From contig VFJK01000154.1 in assembly GCA_009886125.1 (NCBI GenBank), positions 1-64,000 of the forward strand: a stretch of DNA of 64,000 nucleotides, given 5' to 3'. A program made the position numbers and the translations under genes. Source of the DNA: Geobacter sp. (GTDB lineage: Bacteria > Desulfobacterota > Desulfuromonadia > Geobacterales > DSM-12255). Below, one piece after another: positions 45,002 to 53,427 of this stretch (position 1 is its first letter; each line of letters begins with the position of its first letter). The notes beneath the pieces were generated by a model, which was given only the letters and a program-made list of their open reading frames with translations, searched no databases and was not told the origin of the DNA.

Positions 45002-45294
45002 AACAAGTTACGTTTCATGAAGATGCCCGCGCAGAACTGGCGGAGGCTTCACATTTTTAAGAGGATCGTGTCCCTGGTCTCGGACAAGCACTGATTGACG
45101 ATGTGGAAAGTTGTGTCAACCAGATACTTGAACATCCGAGTGCATGTGAACGTGTCTCAAAAAAACTGCGTCGCAAGGTGTTAAGCAGGTTTCCTTATGG
45201 CTTGATATATGCTGTTGAGCCTGATCGTCTCAGAATCTTGGCAATTGCCCACTATAAGCGACGCCCCGAATACTGGCGTTACAGGCTTGCTTAA
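44998..45294 (+). pseudogene. RelE/ParE-type toxin, broken by a nonsense codon
   Basis: In the frame from GTG 44998 the sequence reads KQVTFHEDARAELAEASHF, a stop (TAA, 45058-45060), then EDRVPGLGQALIDDVE and on to [13 protein letters not shown], the normal C-terminus of RelE/ParE toxins. Family members have an aromatic residue (usually tyrosine) where codon 21 is TAA, so a single base change from TAC or TAT explains it. A GTG at 45103 could start a 63-residue remnant without the first helix. I call it inactive, unless the stop is read through or is a sequencing error. Confidence 0.82.
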
Positions 45295-45337
45295 ATACGC
45301 TTTAAATAATTATCTCGCAGCATTGGAGTTTATCCCC

Positions 45338-46777
45338 ATGGAATTTCAACCCGTCATCGGCCTCGAAGTCCACGTCCAACTCAAGACAAACACGAAAATT
45401 TTCTGCGGCTGCTCCACGCAGTTCGGTGCCTCCCCCAACTCCCAGACCTGTCCGGTCTGTCTTGGCCTGCCGGGCGCCTTGCCGGTGCTTAACAAGAAGG
45501 TCGTCGAGTACGCCATCAAGGCCGGCCTTGCCACACACTGCAATATCGCCCCCCGCTCGGTCTTCGCCCGGAAGAACTACTTCTATCCCGACCTCCCCAA
45601 AGGCTACCAGATCAGCCAGTATGAACTCCCGATCTGCGAGCATGGCCATCTGGATATCGAGGTCGACGGCATCGGCAAGCGGATCGGTATCACGAGGATC
45701 CACATGGAAGAGGATGCCGGCAAACTGGTGCACTCTGACGTGCCAGGGCTGGGAAGCGGCTCCGGTGTCGACCTGAACCGCGCCTGCACGCCGCTGCTGG
45801 AGATCGTCTCCGAGCCGGACATCAGGACAGCTGACGAAGCAGTCGCCTACCTGAAGAAGCTGCACCAGATTGTCGTCTACCTCGGCATCTGCGACGGCAA
45901 CATGGAGGAGGGGAGCTTCCGCTGCGACGCCAACGTCTCGGTCATGCCGGTCGGCTCCGATACCTTCGGCACCCGCACTGAGACCAAGAACGTCAACTCC
46001 TTCCGCTTCGTCAAGCAGGCGATCGAGTACGAGATCGAGCGGCAGATCGAGGTCATTGAGGAGGGCGGCAAGATCGTTCAGGAAACACGCCTTTTCGACC
46101 CGGACAGCTGCACGACCCGCTCCATGCGCGGCAAGGAGGATGCCCACGACTACCGCTACTTCCCCGATCCCGATCTGGTACCGCTGGTCATCTCCAATGA
46201 CTGGGTGGAGGACACCCGTCTCGGCCTGCCGGAGCTGCCGGAAGCGAAACTTAGCCGCTATCAAGCGGAACTGGGGCTGTCACTCTACGATGCCGAAGTG
46301 CTGACCGCTTCACGCGAACTGGCTGAATACTATGAAGAGATTATCGCCGCCGGTTCGCAAGCCAAGGCTGCTGCCAACTGGGTCATGGGCGAAGTCACCC
46401 GGGGGCTGAACGACAACGGGCTTGCCATCACCGCCTGCCCGGTATCTCCCGCACTGCTTGCAGAGCTGCTGGCCCTCATCGACAAGGGAACCATCTCCAA
46501 CAAGATTGCCAAAACGGTCTTCGACGAAATGTGGCAATCGGGCAAGCGTCCTGAAGAGATCGTGGCCGAAAAAGGGCTGGTCCAGGTCTCCGACACCGGC
46601 GAGATCGAGAAAATCATCGATGAAATCATGGCTGCGAACATGGGCCAGGTGGAAGAGTTCCGCGGCGGGAAGGAGAAGGTCTTCGGCTTCTTCGTCGGCC
46701 AGGTCATGCGCGCCAGCAAGGGGAAGGCAAACCCGGCGGTGGTGAACGACCTGCTGCTGGTAAAACTGAAGGGATAG
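45338..46777 (+). CDS. gatB: Asp/Glu-tRNA amidotransferase subunit B
   Basis: GatB binds the mischarged tRNA, phosphorylates the acyl group and amidates it. The 479 residues include the start [15 protein letters not shown], the zinc-site cysteines (FCGCS and TCPVC), [35 protein letters not shown], and the C-terminal YqeY-like tail ([26 protein letters not shown]). ATG at 45338 is chosen; the longer frame from 45209 runs through the toxin remnant. It is followed by a terminator, closing the gat transcript. Confidence 0.96.
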   Translation: MEFQPVIGLEVHVQLKTNTKIFCGCSTQFGASPNSQTCPVCLGLPGALPVLNKKVVEYAIKAGLATHCNIAPRSVFARKNYFYPDLPKGYQISQYELPICEHGHLDIEVDGIGKRIGITRIHMEEDAGKLVHSDVPGLGSGSGVDLNRACTPLLEIVSEPDIRTADEAVAYLKKLHQIVVYLGICDGNMEEGSFRCDANVSVMPVGSDTFGTRTETKNVNSFRFVKQAIEYEIERQIEVIEEGGKIVQETRLFDPDSCTTRSMRGKEDAHDYRYFPDPDLVPLVISNDWVEDTRLGLPELPEAKLSRYQAELGLSLYDAEVLTASRELAEYYEEIIAAGSQAKAAANWVMGEVTRGLNDNGLAITACPVSPALLAELLALIDKGTISNKIAKTVFDEMWQSGKRPEEIVAEKGLVQVSDTGEIEKIIDEIMAANMGQVEEFRGGKEKVFGFFVGQVMRASKGKANPAVVNDLLLVKLKG

Positions 46778-46798
46778 ACCAGCAGGATAATCAGTTAG

Positions 46799-46839
46799 AA
46801 AGAGAGGGCACAGCCGGGACGCGGTAGTGCCCTCTCTTT
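46799..46839 (+). terminator. Rho-independent terminator of the gat genes
   Basis: AAAGAGAGGGCAC pairs perfectly with GTGCCCTCTCTTT around a 15-nt loop, 22 nt past gatB. The T-run is short. Confidence 0.75.
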
Positions 46840-46898
46840 GTATCTGAACCCAATGAAAATTCAGCTTTCAGGGTTGCATATCTGCAGTCAGCAACAGA

Positions 46899-46953
46899 TT
46901 GACCTCGATCGGCTTAATATGGTATAAGACGTTTATTGTCTTAAACCATATTA
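46899..46953 (+). promoter_or_regulatory. fic promoter with large palindromic operator
   Basis: TTGACC (46899-46904), 18-nt spacer, TATAAG (46923-46928). Arms TAATATGGTATAAGAC (46915-46930) and GTCTTAAACCATATTA (46938-46953) pair at 15 of 16 positions around GTTTATT. They cover the -10 and the likely start of transcription, 15 nt before the fic ATG. Confidence 0.7.
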
Positions 46954-46967
46954 GGGAGTGGTGCCGC

Positions 46968-47909
46968 ATGCAATACCTGCCAAAGAAAATTCAGGACCGA
47001 CTTGATGAAAAACTCGCTCTACTGAACGTCCGCCGACCAATGCCGCAGACCGCAGTACGCAAGCTGCGGGAGCAGTTCGGGCTGGAGATGACCTATAATT
47101 CCAACGCCATCGAAGGGAACAGCCTGACCCTGAAAGAGACATTTCTGGTGATTAATGAAGGCCTCACCATCAAGGGGAAGCCGCTTCGGGACCATCTTGA
47201 GGCGAAAAGCCACAGCGAAGCACTGGAGTACCTGTATGAGCTGCTGGACAGTGAAACCCGCAGCACCCTTTCCGAACGGCTGATCAGGGAACTGAACCAG
47301 ATCGTCATGCGGGAGATCGACAAGGAGTGGGCGGGACGCTACCGCACCAGCAACGTGTTCATCGCCGGTGCCGACCATACCCCGCCCGAAGCGGTCCTGG
47401 TGCCGCAGCTGATGCATGAGCTTATGGACTGGATGCGCCGGAGCAGGAAGACGATCCATACCGTGGAGCTGGCCGCGCTGTTGCACCACCGGCTGGTCAA
47501 CGTCCACCCCTTCTTCGACGGCAATGGCCGCACCGCGCGGCTGGTGATGAACGTTATCCTGATGCAGGCCGGATTTCCGTTGGCAGTCGTGCTGAAGAAT
47601 GATCGCAAACGCTATTACCGGACGCTGCAGGAGGCCGACCGGGGGGACTGCGCACCGTTCGTCCGCTTCATTGCCCAGGCGGTGAGCCGGTCGCTCGATA
47701 TCTACCTCAAGGTGCTGACCCCGGCAGATAAGAACAGGGAGCAGTTCATCTCTCTGGCAGAGCTGGCAGCAGGCTCAAGCTTCACGGCCAAGTATCTCAA
47801 CCTGCTGGCACGCAGCGGCAAGCTGGAGGCGCATAAAGAGGGACGCAACTGGCTGTCGTCGCAGGAGGCGCTCAAGAGATATCTGGATGGCAGGGAGAGA
47901 AAGAGATGA
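46968..47909 (+). CDS. Fic-domain protein with N-terminal inhibitory motif and C-terminal HTH
   Basis: Fic proteins transfer AMP (or other nucleotides) from nucleotide donors to hydroxyl groups of target proteins. The 313-residue product contains the catalytic loop HPFFDGNGRTAR (180-191). Upstream it has S-N-A-I-E-G-N (45-51), matching the inhibitory (S/T)xxxE(G/N) motif that blocks the active site in class II Fic proteins. The C-terminal 50 residues (FISLAELAAGSSFTAKYLN, KLEAHKEGRNWLSS) resemble a winged helix. The target is unknown. ATG at 46968 is chosen over TTG 46899, which lies in the promoter. The palindromic promoter suggests it represses its own gene. Confidence 0.9.
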   Translation: MQYLPKKIQDRLDEKLALLNVRRPMPQTAVRKLREQFGLEMTYNSNAIEGNSLTLKETFLVINEGLTIKGKPLRDHLEAKSHSEALEYLYELLDSETRSTLSERLIRELNQIVMREIDKEWAGRYRTSNVFIAGADHTPPEAVLVPQLMHELMDWMRRSRKTIHTVELAALLHHRLVNVHPFFDGNGRTARLVMNVILMQAGFPLAVVLKNDRKRYYRTLQEADRGDCAPFVRFIAQAVSRSLDIYLKVLTPADKNREQFISLAELAAGSSFTAKYLNLLARSGKLEAHKEGRNWLSSQEALKRYLDGRERKR

Positions 47910-48011
47910 TCCAGAAGTTACGCATAGTGCGAATAGAGAACCAACTGAACCCACGCGCCACCAGAGCAATGTCACCCATGCTGTGGGCGCAGCAGACACC
48001 AAAACCCGCCG

Positions 48012-48119
48012 ACTGCAGCCTCCTCCACCCTGGCTTCAACCAGCATCACGGTTTACGACATCCTTGGCAACCCGTTCAACTGCCTGCAGGTGGTGGTGTT
48101 CGGTGTGACGCTGCAGTGA
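48012..48119 (+). pseudogene. Possible 3' remnant of a lost gene
   Basis: A 35-codon frame reads STSITVYDILGNPFNCLQVV and then VFGVTLQ before a stop. It looks like the tail of a secreted or structural protein but has no start codon or ribosome site. The family was not recognised and chance is possible. The rest of 47910-48142 shows no gene. Confidence 0.22.
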
Positions 48120-48142
48120 CGCTGTTTTTTCGAAGAGGCTGA

Positions 48143-48628
48143 ATGCCATCCCCCTGGTGGAAAAACTCGCGCGGCGAGCTGTTCGTCATTGCCCAGTTCA
48201 TCGTCTTCGGACTGCTTGCCCTGGCCCCCCGGACACTGCCCGGCCTGCCGGAGTGGAGCAGCAGTTTCAAAACCGTAAGCACCTTTGCCGGCGGACTCCT
48301 GCTGCTTTCAGGAACAGCTCTGGCAGCAGCCGGATCCCTGAAGCTCGGGCGCAATCTCACCCCCCTCATCACCCCGAAAACAAATGCCGTCCTGCAGGAA
48401 AACGGCGCCTACGCCCTTGTCAGACACCCCATCTATGCCGGCATCCTGCAGATGGCCTTCGGATGGGGGCTCTGGATCCACGGCTGGCTGACGCTCGGCT
48501 ATGCCCTGCTCCTCTTCATAATCTTCGACCGCAAATCCCGGCGCGAAGAGGAGTACCTGCGCAAAACATTTACCGGTTACGCTTCATACTCCCGCCGCGT
48601 CAAGCGCCTCATCCCCTTCATTTACTGA
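48143..48628 (+). CDS. Isoprenylcysteine carboxyl methyltransferase (ICMT)-like membrane protein
   Basis: The 161-residue product has about four hydrophobic segments and the SAM-binding pattern of the ICMT/PEMT group: LVRHPIYAGIL in the third segment region and the C-terminal REEEYLRKTF...Y..YSRRVKRLIPF. Bacterial members methylate small molecules or lipids at the inner membrane; the substrate here is unknown. It stands alone between the fic gene and mtnA. Confidence 0.85.
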   Translation: MPSPWWKNSRGELFVIAQFIVFGLLALAPRTLPGLPEWSSSFKTVSTFAGGLLLLSGTALAAAGSLKLGRNLTPLITPKTNAVLQENGAYALVRHPIYAGILQMAFGWGLWIHGWLTLGYALLLFIIFDRKSRREEEYLRKTFTGYASYSRRVKRLIPFIY

Positions 48629-48738
48629 AGTCAGCCCCTCCATGACAAAAACAGGTTTACCTGGTTTACCCTTCTTTGTTACTATCCATACGATTTAGAT
48701 TCCACCTGCAGACAAACTCCAGAATAAAGGATCAATTC

Positions 48739-49779
48739 ATGTCTTTTCGAACCATCGAGTGGCGCAACGACAAAGTGATCATGATCGACCAGACACGGCT
48801 CCCTTCCGAAGAGATCTATAATGAATACGATGATTTCCAGGGGGTTGCCGAAGCAATAAAGGGGATGATAATCCGCGGCGCTCCGGCCATAGGGGTTGCT
48901 GCGGCAATGGGGGTCGCCCTGGGGGCACGGGATATCATCGCCGACACCCATGAATCCTTTTTCAAGCAGCTCGACAATGTCTGTGAGACCCTTGCCCGGA
49001 CCCGCCCGACCGCAGTGAACCTATTCTGGGCGATAAACCGGATGAAAAGGGTCGCCGAAGCACACCGGGACAAGACGATCAACTCCATCAGGGCTCTGCT
49101 GAAAGCGGAAGCGATCAGTATCGAACACGAAGACCTCCAGATCTGCCGCGCTATCGGCAGTCACGGCGCACCGCTGATCCGTGAAGGTTCGACGGTCCTG
49201 ACCCACTGCAATGCCGGCGGCCTGGCGACAGCCGGGTACGGCACGGCTCTCGGCGTCATACGTGCCGCCCATGACGCCGGCAAAAAGATCAAGGTCTTTG
49301 CCGATGAGACCCGCCCCTGGCTCCAGGGGGCCAGGCTTACCGCCTGGGAGCTGATGAAGGACAACATCCCGGTCACCCTGATCTCGGACAATATGGCAGG
49401 CTGGTTCATGAGCAGAGGGGAGATCGACTGCGTTGTGGTCGGGGCGGACAGGATAGCCGCAAACGGTGATACGGCAAACAAGATCGGCACCTACAGCGTT
49501 GCAGTCCTGGCAAAGGAGAACCGTATCCCGTTCTATGTCGCAGCGCCGATATCGACCCTTGACCTGACGCTTGCAACCGGCGATGAGATCCCGATAGAAG
49601 AGCGCCCCGCTCATGAAGTCACCCACATCCGTGGAGTCCCTATTGCCCCTGAAGGAGTCCCGGTCCGCAACCCCGCATTCGATGTGACTCCTGCGAAATA
49701 CATCACAGCGATCATAACCGAAAGAGGTTTTGTCAGAGGAGAGTACGGCACTGGACTGAAGGCCCTGGTGGGAAAGTGA
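48739..49779 (+). CDS. mtnA: Methylthioribose-1-phosphate isomerase
   Basis: Isomerises 5-methylthioribose 1-phosphate to the ribulose form in methionine salvage. The 346 residues carry [34 protein letters not shown] with the catalytic cysteine, [18 protein letters not shown], and SDNMAGWFM with the catalytic aspartate, followed by [13 protein letters not shown]. Some homologues are eIF2B-like or use ribose 1,5-bisphosphate, but these motifs fit MtnA. AAGGA precedes ATG 48739. The stop region overlaps the start region of glnE, so mtnA-glnE-queF form a coupled series. Confidence 0.93.
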   Translation: MSFRTIEWRNDKVIMIDQTRLPSEEIYNEYDDFQGVAEAIKGMIIRGAPAIGVAAAMGVALGARDIIADTHESFFKQLDNVCETLARTRPTAVNLFWAINRMKRVAEAHRDKTINSIRALLKAEAISIEHEDLQICRAIGSHGAPLIREGSTVLTHCNAGGLATAGYGTALGVIRAAHDAGKKIKVFADETRPWLQGARLTAWELMKDNIPVTLISDNMAGWFMSRGEIDCVVVGADRIAANGDTANKIGTYSVAVLAKENRIPFYVAAPISTLDLTLATGDEIPIEERPAHEVTHIRGVPIAPEGVPVRNPAFDVTPAKYITAIITERGFVRGEYGTGLKALVGK

Positions 49780-49784
49780 GCCAT

Positions 49785-52700
49785 ATGCTCGATATTCAGG
49801 CGGCCTTGAAAACTGCTCTGACTCCGGATCTGGAGGGGGACAACGAACGGGCACTGGTCGAACTTATGGGTGGGCTCGGATTCGCCTATCCTCCCAGATC
49901 TGCAACTAATATACGGCTCCTTTCAGAACAGTTCCCCATTGAAACAGTCACGGAAATCACGGAGTCTGCTCTTGACTCTGCAATGCCTGATATGTCTCTC
50001 AACAACCTTGAGCGGATATCGTCAATCGTCCCCAAAGAGCTGCTGCAGACAACCTGCTGCGATCCGGCCAGACTGCCGATGCTTCTTGCCCTGCTCGGAT
50101 CATCCCCCTTCCTGACCAACATCATCTGCCGCGACCCGGCATCTTTCGAAGTGCTGTTCAGCTCCCTGGAGATAGACCTCGCACGAAGCGAAGCAGAAAT
50201 GCTGCATGCCCTTCGCGCAATGCTTCCGACGGATATCGACTATCAGGGGCTCTTCCCCTTCCTGCGCCGGTTCAAGTACCGTGAGATGCTCCGGATCGCT
50301 GTACGTGACCTCGGCGGACTGGCACCCCTGGAAGAGGTGACTGCCGAACTCTCCTCTCTGGCTGCAGCAACTCTGCAGGTCGCAGTTGAAGTGACCCGCC
50401 GACTCCTGATCGCCGAACACGGTGCCCCGCTTCTGGACGAAAGCCTCTTCGAAGCCGAGCTGACGATCCTCGGTATGGGCAAATTCGGTGGCCGCGAACT
50501 GAACTTCTCTTCCGACATCGATCTCATCTTTTTCTACACCTCGGATCAGGGTGAGAGTGCCGGAATCCCGGATGAGCAGGATGGGGTAAAGGGACGGATC
50601 TCGCTGCACAGCTTCTTCGTGAAACAGGCGGAGATGATCACGAAGGCGATTAATCAGGTGACTGATGAAGGCTTTGTCTTCAGGGTCGATCTGGGACTGC
50701 GGCCGGAGGGTAAAGGGGGCGACATGGCGCTCTCCCTTCGCTCCGGAGAGGTCTACTACGAACTCTGGGGGCAGTCCTGGGAGCGGGCAGCGATGCTGAA
50801 AGCACGGCCGGTCGCCGGCTCGATCCCCCTTGGCGAGGAGATGCTGAAAAGGCTCGAACCGTTCATTCACAGAAGATACCTGGACTACAACCTTATCGAA
50901 GATATGATGGCGATGAAAAAGAAAATCGATGCCTCGCTGGCCAGAGAGCTTGAAGGTGAGTACAACATCAAGCTGGGGCGTGGAGGTATCCGCGAAATAG
51001 AGTTTTTCATCCAGGCACTGCAACTGGTCTACGCCGGGAAAAACCCTCAGCTTCGCGAAAAGAACTCCTTGAAATCGCTGGCACTGCTCAAGAGTGCACA
51101 ACTGGTCAGTGAAGAAGACTGCATGCTGCTCTCCGATGCCTACCGGTTTCTCCGGACCGTCGAGCACCGGATCCAGGTCGTCCAGGAACGTCAGACTCAC
51201 AACCTCCCGAAAAAAGATGACGAATATCTGGCGCTCGCCCGGCGCTGCGGCTTCCGTTCAGTTGACGGAGCGACCCGTTTCCGTCTGCAGCTTGAAAAGC
51301 ACCGGGCCGATGTCTCCTTTATCTACGGCAACCTCTTCCTGTCTCGTGACAAGAAACTCAAGGAAGAGGTCGCTCCTGAGATCTACCTCTTTTTCGATCG
51401 CTCGGCCGACCCTGACATCCTCAAAGACATGCTGGCAGAAAGGCGCTTCAAAAATGTCGATACTGCATACGAGCATCTGCTGCTGCTGCGCGACGGCCCG
51501 CAGAGGACCAATCTTACCGAGCGTGCGCACAGGATTCTGGAAAAGATAGGCCCACCCCTGCTGCAGGAGATTTTCGCCTCCCCGGACCCGGATATGGCAA
51601 TGACAAATATGGAACGTTTTCTCTCCGCAGTTGGATCGCGTTCCACGTTTTATGCCCTCCTGGCTGAAAATCGTGAAGTACTGAAGCTGATCGTCTCTCT
51701 ATTCGGCATGTCAGAATTTCTCTCAAAGATCTTCATTGGTCATCCGGAGCTTCTCGACAGCATGGTGGCACGGACCCTTGCCTCATCATTCAAGGATTCA
51801 TCGACAATGGAGCAGGAGCTTGCCGATATTCTGGCAGAGGCTCCTGATTTTGAGGAACGCCTTGATCTGCTGCGTCGCTATCGCCACGAAGAGTTCCTCC
51901 GTATCGGCATGAACGATATCTACGGCAGAATCGGCCAGACCGAGATCGCAACCCAGCTGACAACGCTGGCGGATACCTGTCTCAAGGCTGCCTGCAGCAT
52001 TGCAAAACAGGAGCTTGCCCGATTCGGATTGCCGACATTCAAGGATTCGGCAGGAGTCGAGCATCCGGCCGATTTCGCCGTTATCGGGATGGGAAAGATG
52101 GGGGGGATGGAACTCAACTATCACTCCGATCTCGACATAATCTATATCTATGACCAGCAGGGATATACGGACGGCAGCAAGCAGATCAGCAACCACGAAT
52201 ATTTTGCAAAACTGGGGCAGAAGATCATCATGATCCTGACGACCCAGACACGGGAAGGCCATGTCTACAAGCTTGACACCCGCCTGCGCCCGTCCGGCAA
52301 TGCAGGACCGCTGGTGACCTCGCTCGATTCCTTCAAGTCCTACCACCGCGACGAATCACAGGTCTGGGAGCGCCAGGCGCTGACAAAATCGCGGGTCGTG
52401 CTGGGCGGAGAAAAGCTTACGGACGGGATAGAAGAGATCATCCGCCATACGGTCTATGGCTTCAGTGCCGATGATACGGTCCGTGCCGAGATCCATCGCC
52501 TCCGGATGAGGATGGAGAACGAGATCGCCCGTGAAAGTGAGGGGAGCTACAATATAAAGACCGGACGCGGCGGGATGGTAGATGTCGAGTTCATCGTGCA
52601 GTATCTTCTGCTGAAGCATGGGCATTCGATCCCCGAGATCAGGAGCAACAGCACACTGATCGCCCTCAAGTCGATCCGGAGCGCCGGGATCATTGCTGAG

Positions 52701-52952
52701 GACGACTGTTCGACACTGCTGGCTGGCTACAAGTTTCTTCGCAGGCTCGAAAACCGGCTCAGGATCGTTCATGACTACTCCATGAACGACCTTGGCGGTT
52801 CAAAAGAGTATCTCGACATGCTGGCCCGGCGCCTCGGCTACGACTCGAAACTCCGCCATCCGGGCGAAGCGCTTATGAAAGAGTATGAAGAGATAACCGA
52901 AGGGGTACGCGGAGTGTATGAGCGGATCCTGGGAGACGGGGGGATATCATGA
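49785..52952 (+). CDS. glnE: Glutamine synthetase adenylyltransferase/deadenylyltransferase
   Basis: Controls glutamine synthetase by adding and removing AMP in response to nitrogen status. The 1055-residue product has the expected duplicated layout: a nucleotidyltransferase domain with [19 protein letters not shown] near 230 (deadenylylation) and a second with [19 protein letters not shown] near 770 (adenylylation), each followed by a helical regulatory part ([18 protein letters not shown] and [18 protein letters not shown]). It is about 100 residues longer than the enterobacterial protein, mainly at the N-terminus. ATG 49785 is used; GTG 49776 overlapping mtnA is the alternative. Confidence 0.94.
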   Translation: MLDIQAALKTALTPDLEGDNERALVELMGGLGFAYPPRSATNIRLLSEQFPIETVTEITESALDSAMPDMSLNNLERISSIVPKELLQTTCCDPARLPMLLALLGSSPFLTNIICRDPASFEVLFSSLEIDLARSEAEMLHALRAMLPTDIDYQGLFPFLRRFKYREMLRIAVRDLGGLAPLEEVTAELSSLAAATLQVAVEVTRRLLIAEHGAPLLDESLFEAELTILGMGKFGGRELNFSSDIDLIFFYTSDQGESAGIPDEQDGVKGRISLHSFFVKQAEMITKAINQVTDEGFVFRVDLGLRPEGKGGDMALSLRSGEVYYELWGQSWERAAMLKARPVAGSIPLGEEMLKRLEPFIHRRYLDYNLIEDMMAMKKKIDASLARELEGEYNIKLGRGGIREIEFFIQALQLVYAGKNPQLREKNSLKSLALLKSAQLVSEEDCMLLSDAYRFLRTVEHRIQVVQERQTHNLPKKDDEYLALARRCGFRSVDGATRFRLQLEKHRADVSFIYGNLFLSRDKKLKEEVAPEIYLFFDRSADPDILKDMLAERRFKNVDTAYEHLLLLRDGPQRTNLTERAHRILEKIGPPLLQEIFASPDPDMAMTNMERFLSAVGSRSTFYALLAENREVLKLIVSLFGMSEFLSKIFIGHPELLDSMVARTLASSFKDSSTMEQELADILAEAPDFEERLDLLRRYRHEEFLRIGMNDIYGRIGQTEIATQLTTLADTCLKAACSIAKQELARFGLPTFKDSAGVEHPADFAVIGMGKMGGMELNYHSDLDIIYIYDQQGYTDGSKQISNHEYFAKLGQKIIMILTTQTREGHVYKLDTRLRPSGNAGPLVTSLDSFKSYHRDESQVWERQALTKSRVVLGGEKLTDGIEEIIRHTVYGFSADDTVRAEIHRLRMRMENEIARESEGSYNIKTGRGGMVDVEFIVQYLLLKHGHSIPEIRSNSTLIALKSIRSAGIIAEDDCSTLLAGYKFLRRLENRLRIVHDYSMNDLGGSKEYLDMLARRLGYDSKLRHPGEALMKEYEEITEGVRGVYERILGDGGIS

Positions 52953-53380
52953 AACTGCACGAAAATCTGAAGTCATTAGGTGAGAACAAGACCGGCTACT
53001 CTTACGACAAGCCGGATGCCGGGCTGCTGGAAGCCTTCACCAGCCCCTTCGCCCTGCCGGAGTTCAATCCGTGCGGAGCAGTCGGCACGATCCATATCGA
53101 ATGTCCCGAATTCACCTGCCTCTGCCCGATGACCGGCCAGCCCGACTTTGCAACCATTATCATCGACTATCAGCCGGACAGACTCTGCGTCGAGAGCAAG
53201 AGTCTCAAACTCTATCTTGGCACATTCCGGATGTTCGGGGAGTTCCACGAAGCCGGAGTGAACCGGATCTGCAACGATCTGGTACAACTCCTGAGGCCTG
53301 TCAGCATGACTGTCAAGGGTGAGTTCACCCCCCGCGGCGGCATACCTTTCTGGCCGACAGCCGAGTACTGGCGGGGGTAG
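52949..53380 (+). CDS. queF: NADPH-dependent preQ0 reductase QueF
   Basis: Reduces 7-cyano-7-deazaguanine to 7-aminomethyl-7-deazaguanine in queuosine synthesis. The 143-residue type I protein has the catalytic cysteine in [15 protein letters not shown], the QueF signature [13 protein letters not shown] and the GEFHE that follows, and the C-terminal FTPRGGI. It overlaps glnE by 4 bases (ATGA). Confidence 0.95.
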   Translation: MKLHENLKSLGENKTGYSYDKPDAGLLEAFTSPFALPEFNPCGAVGTIHIECPEFTCLCPMTGQPDFATIIIDYQPDRLCVESKSLKLYLGTFRMFGEFHEAGVNRICNDLVQLLRPVSMTVKGEFTPRGGIPFWPTAEYWRG

Positions 53381-53427
53381 TTTCACGAAAGCAAACCGCA
53401 GTAAAGCAAACAGTAAAAAGGAACTAA

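Noticed and set aside
45209-45337. Upstream extension of gatB to 45209
   Set aside because: The added 43 codons run through the toxin remnant in another frame; the family begins at the ATG at 45338.
45302-46264. Minus-strand 320-codon frame opposite gatB
   Set aside because: Fully antisense to conserved gatB motifs; no recognisable domain.
50100-51200. Minus-strand 366-codon frame opposite glnE
   Set aside because: Antisense to the conserved adenylyltransferase domain; no supporting features.
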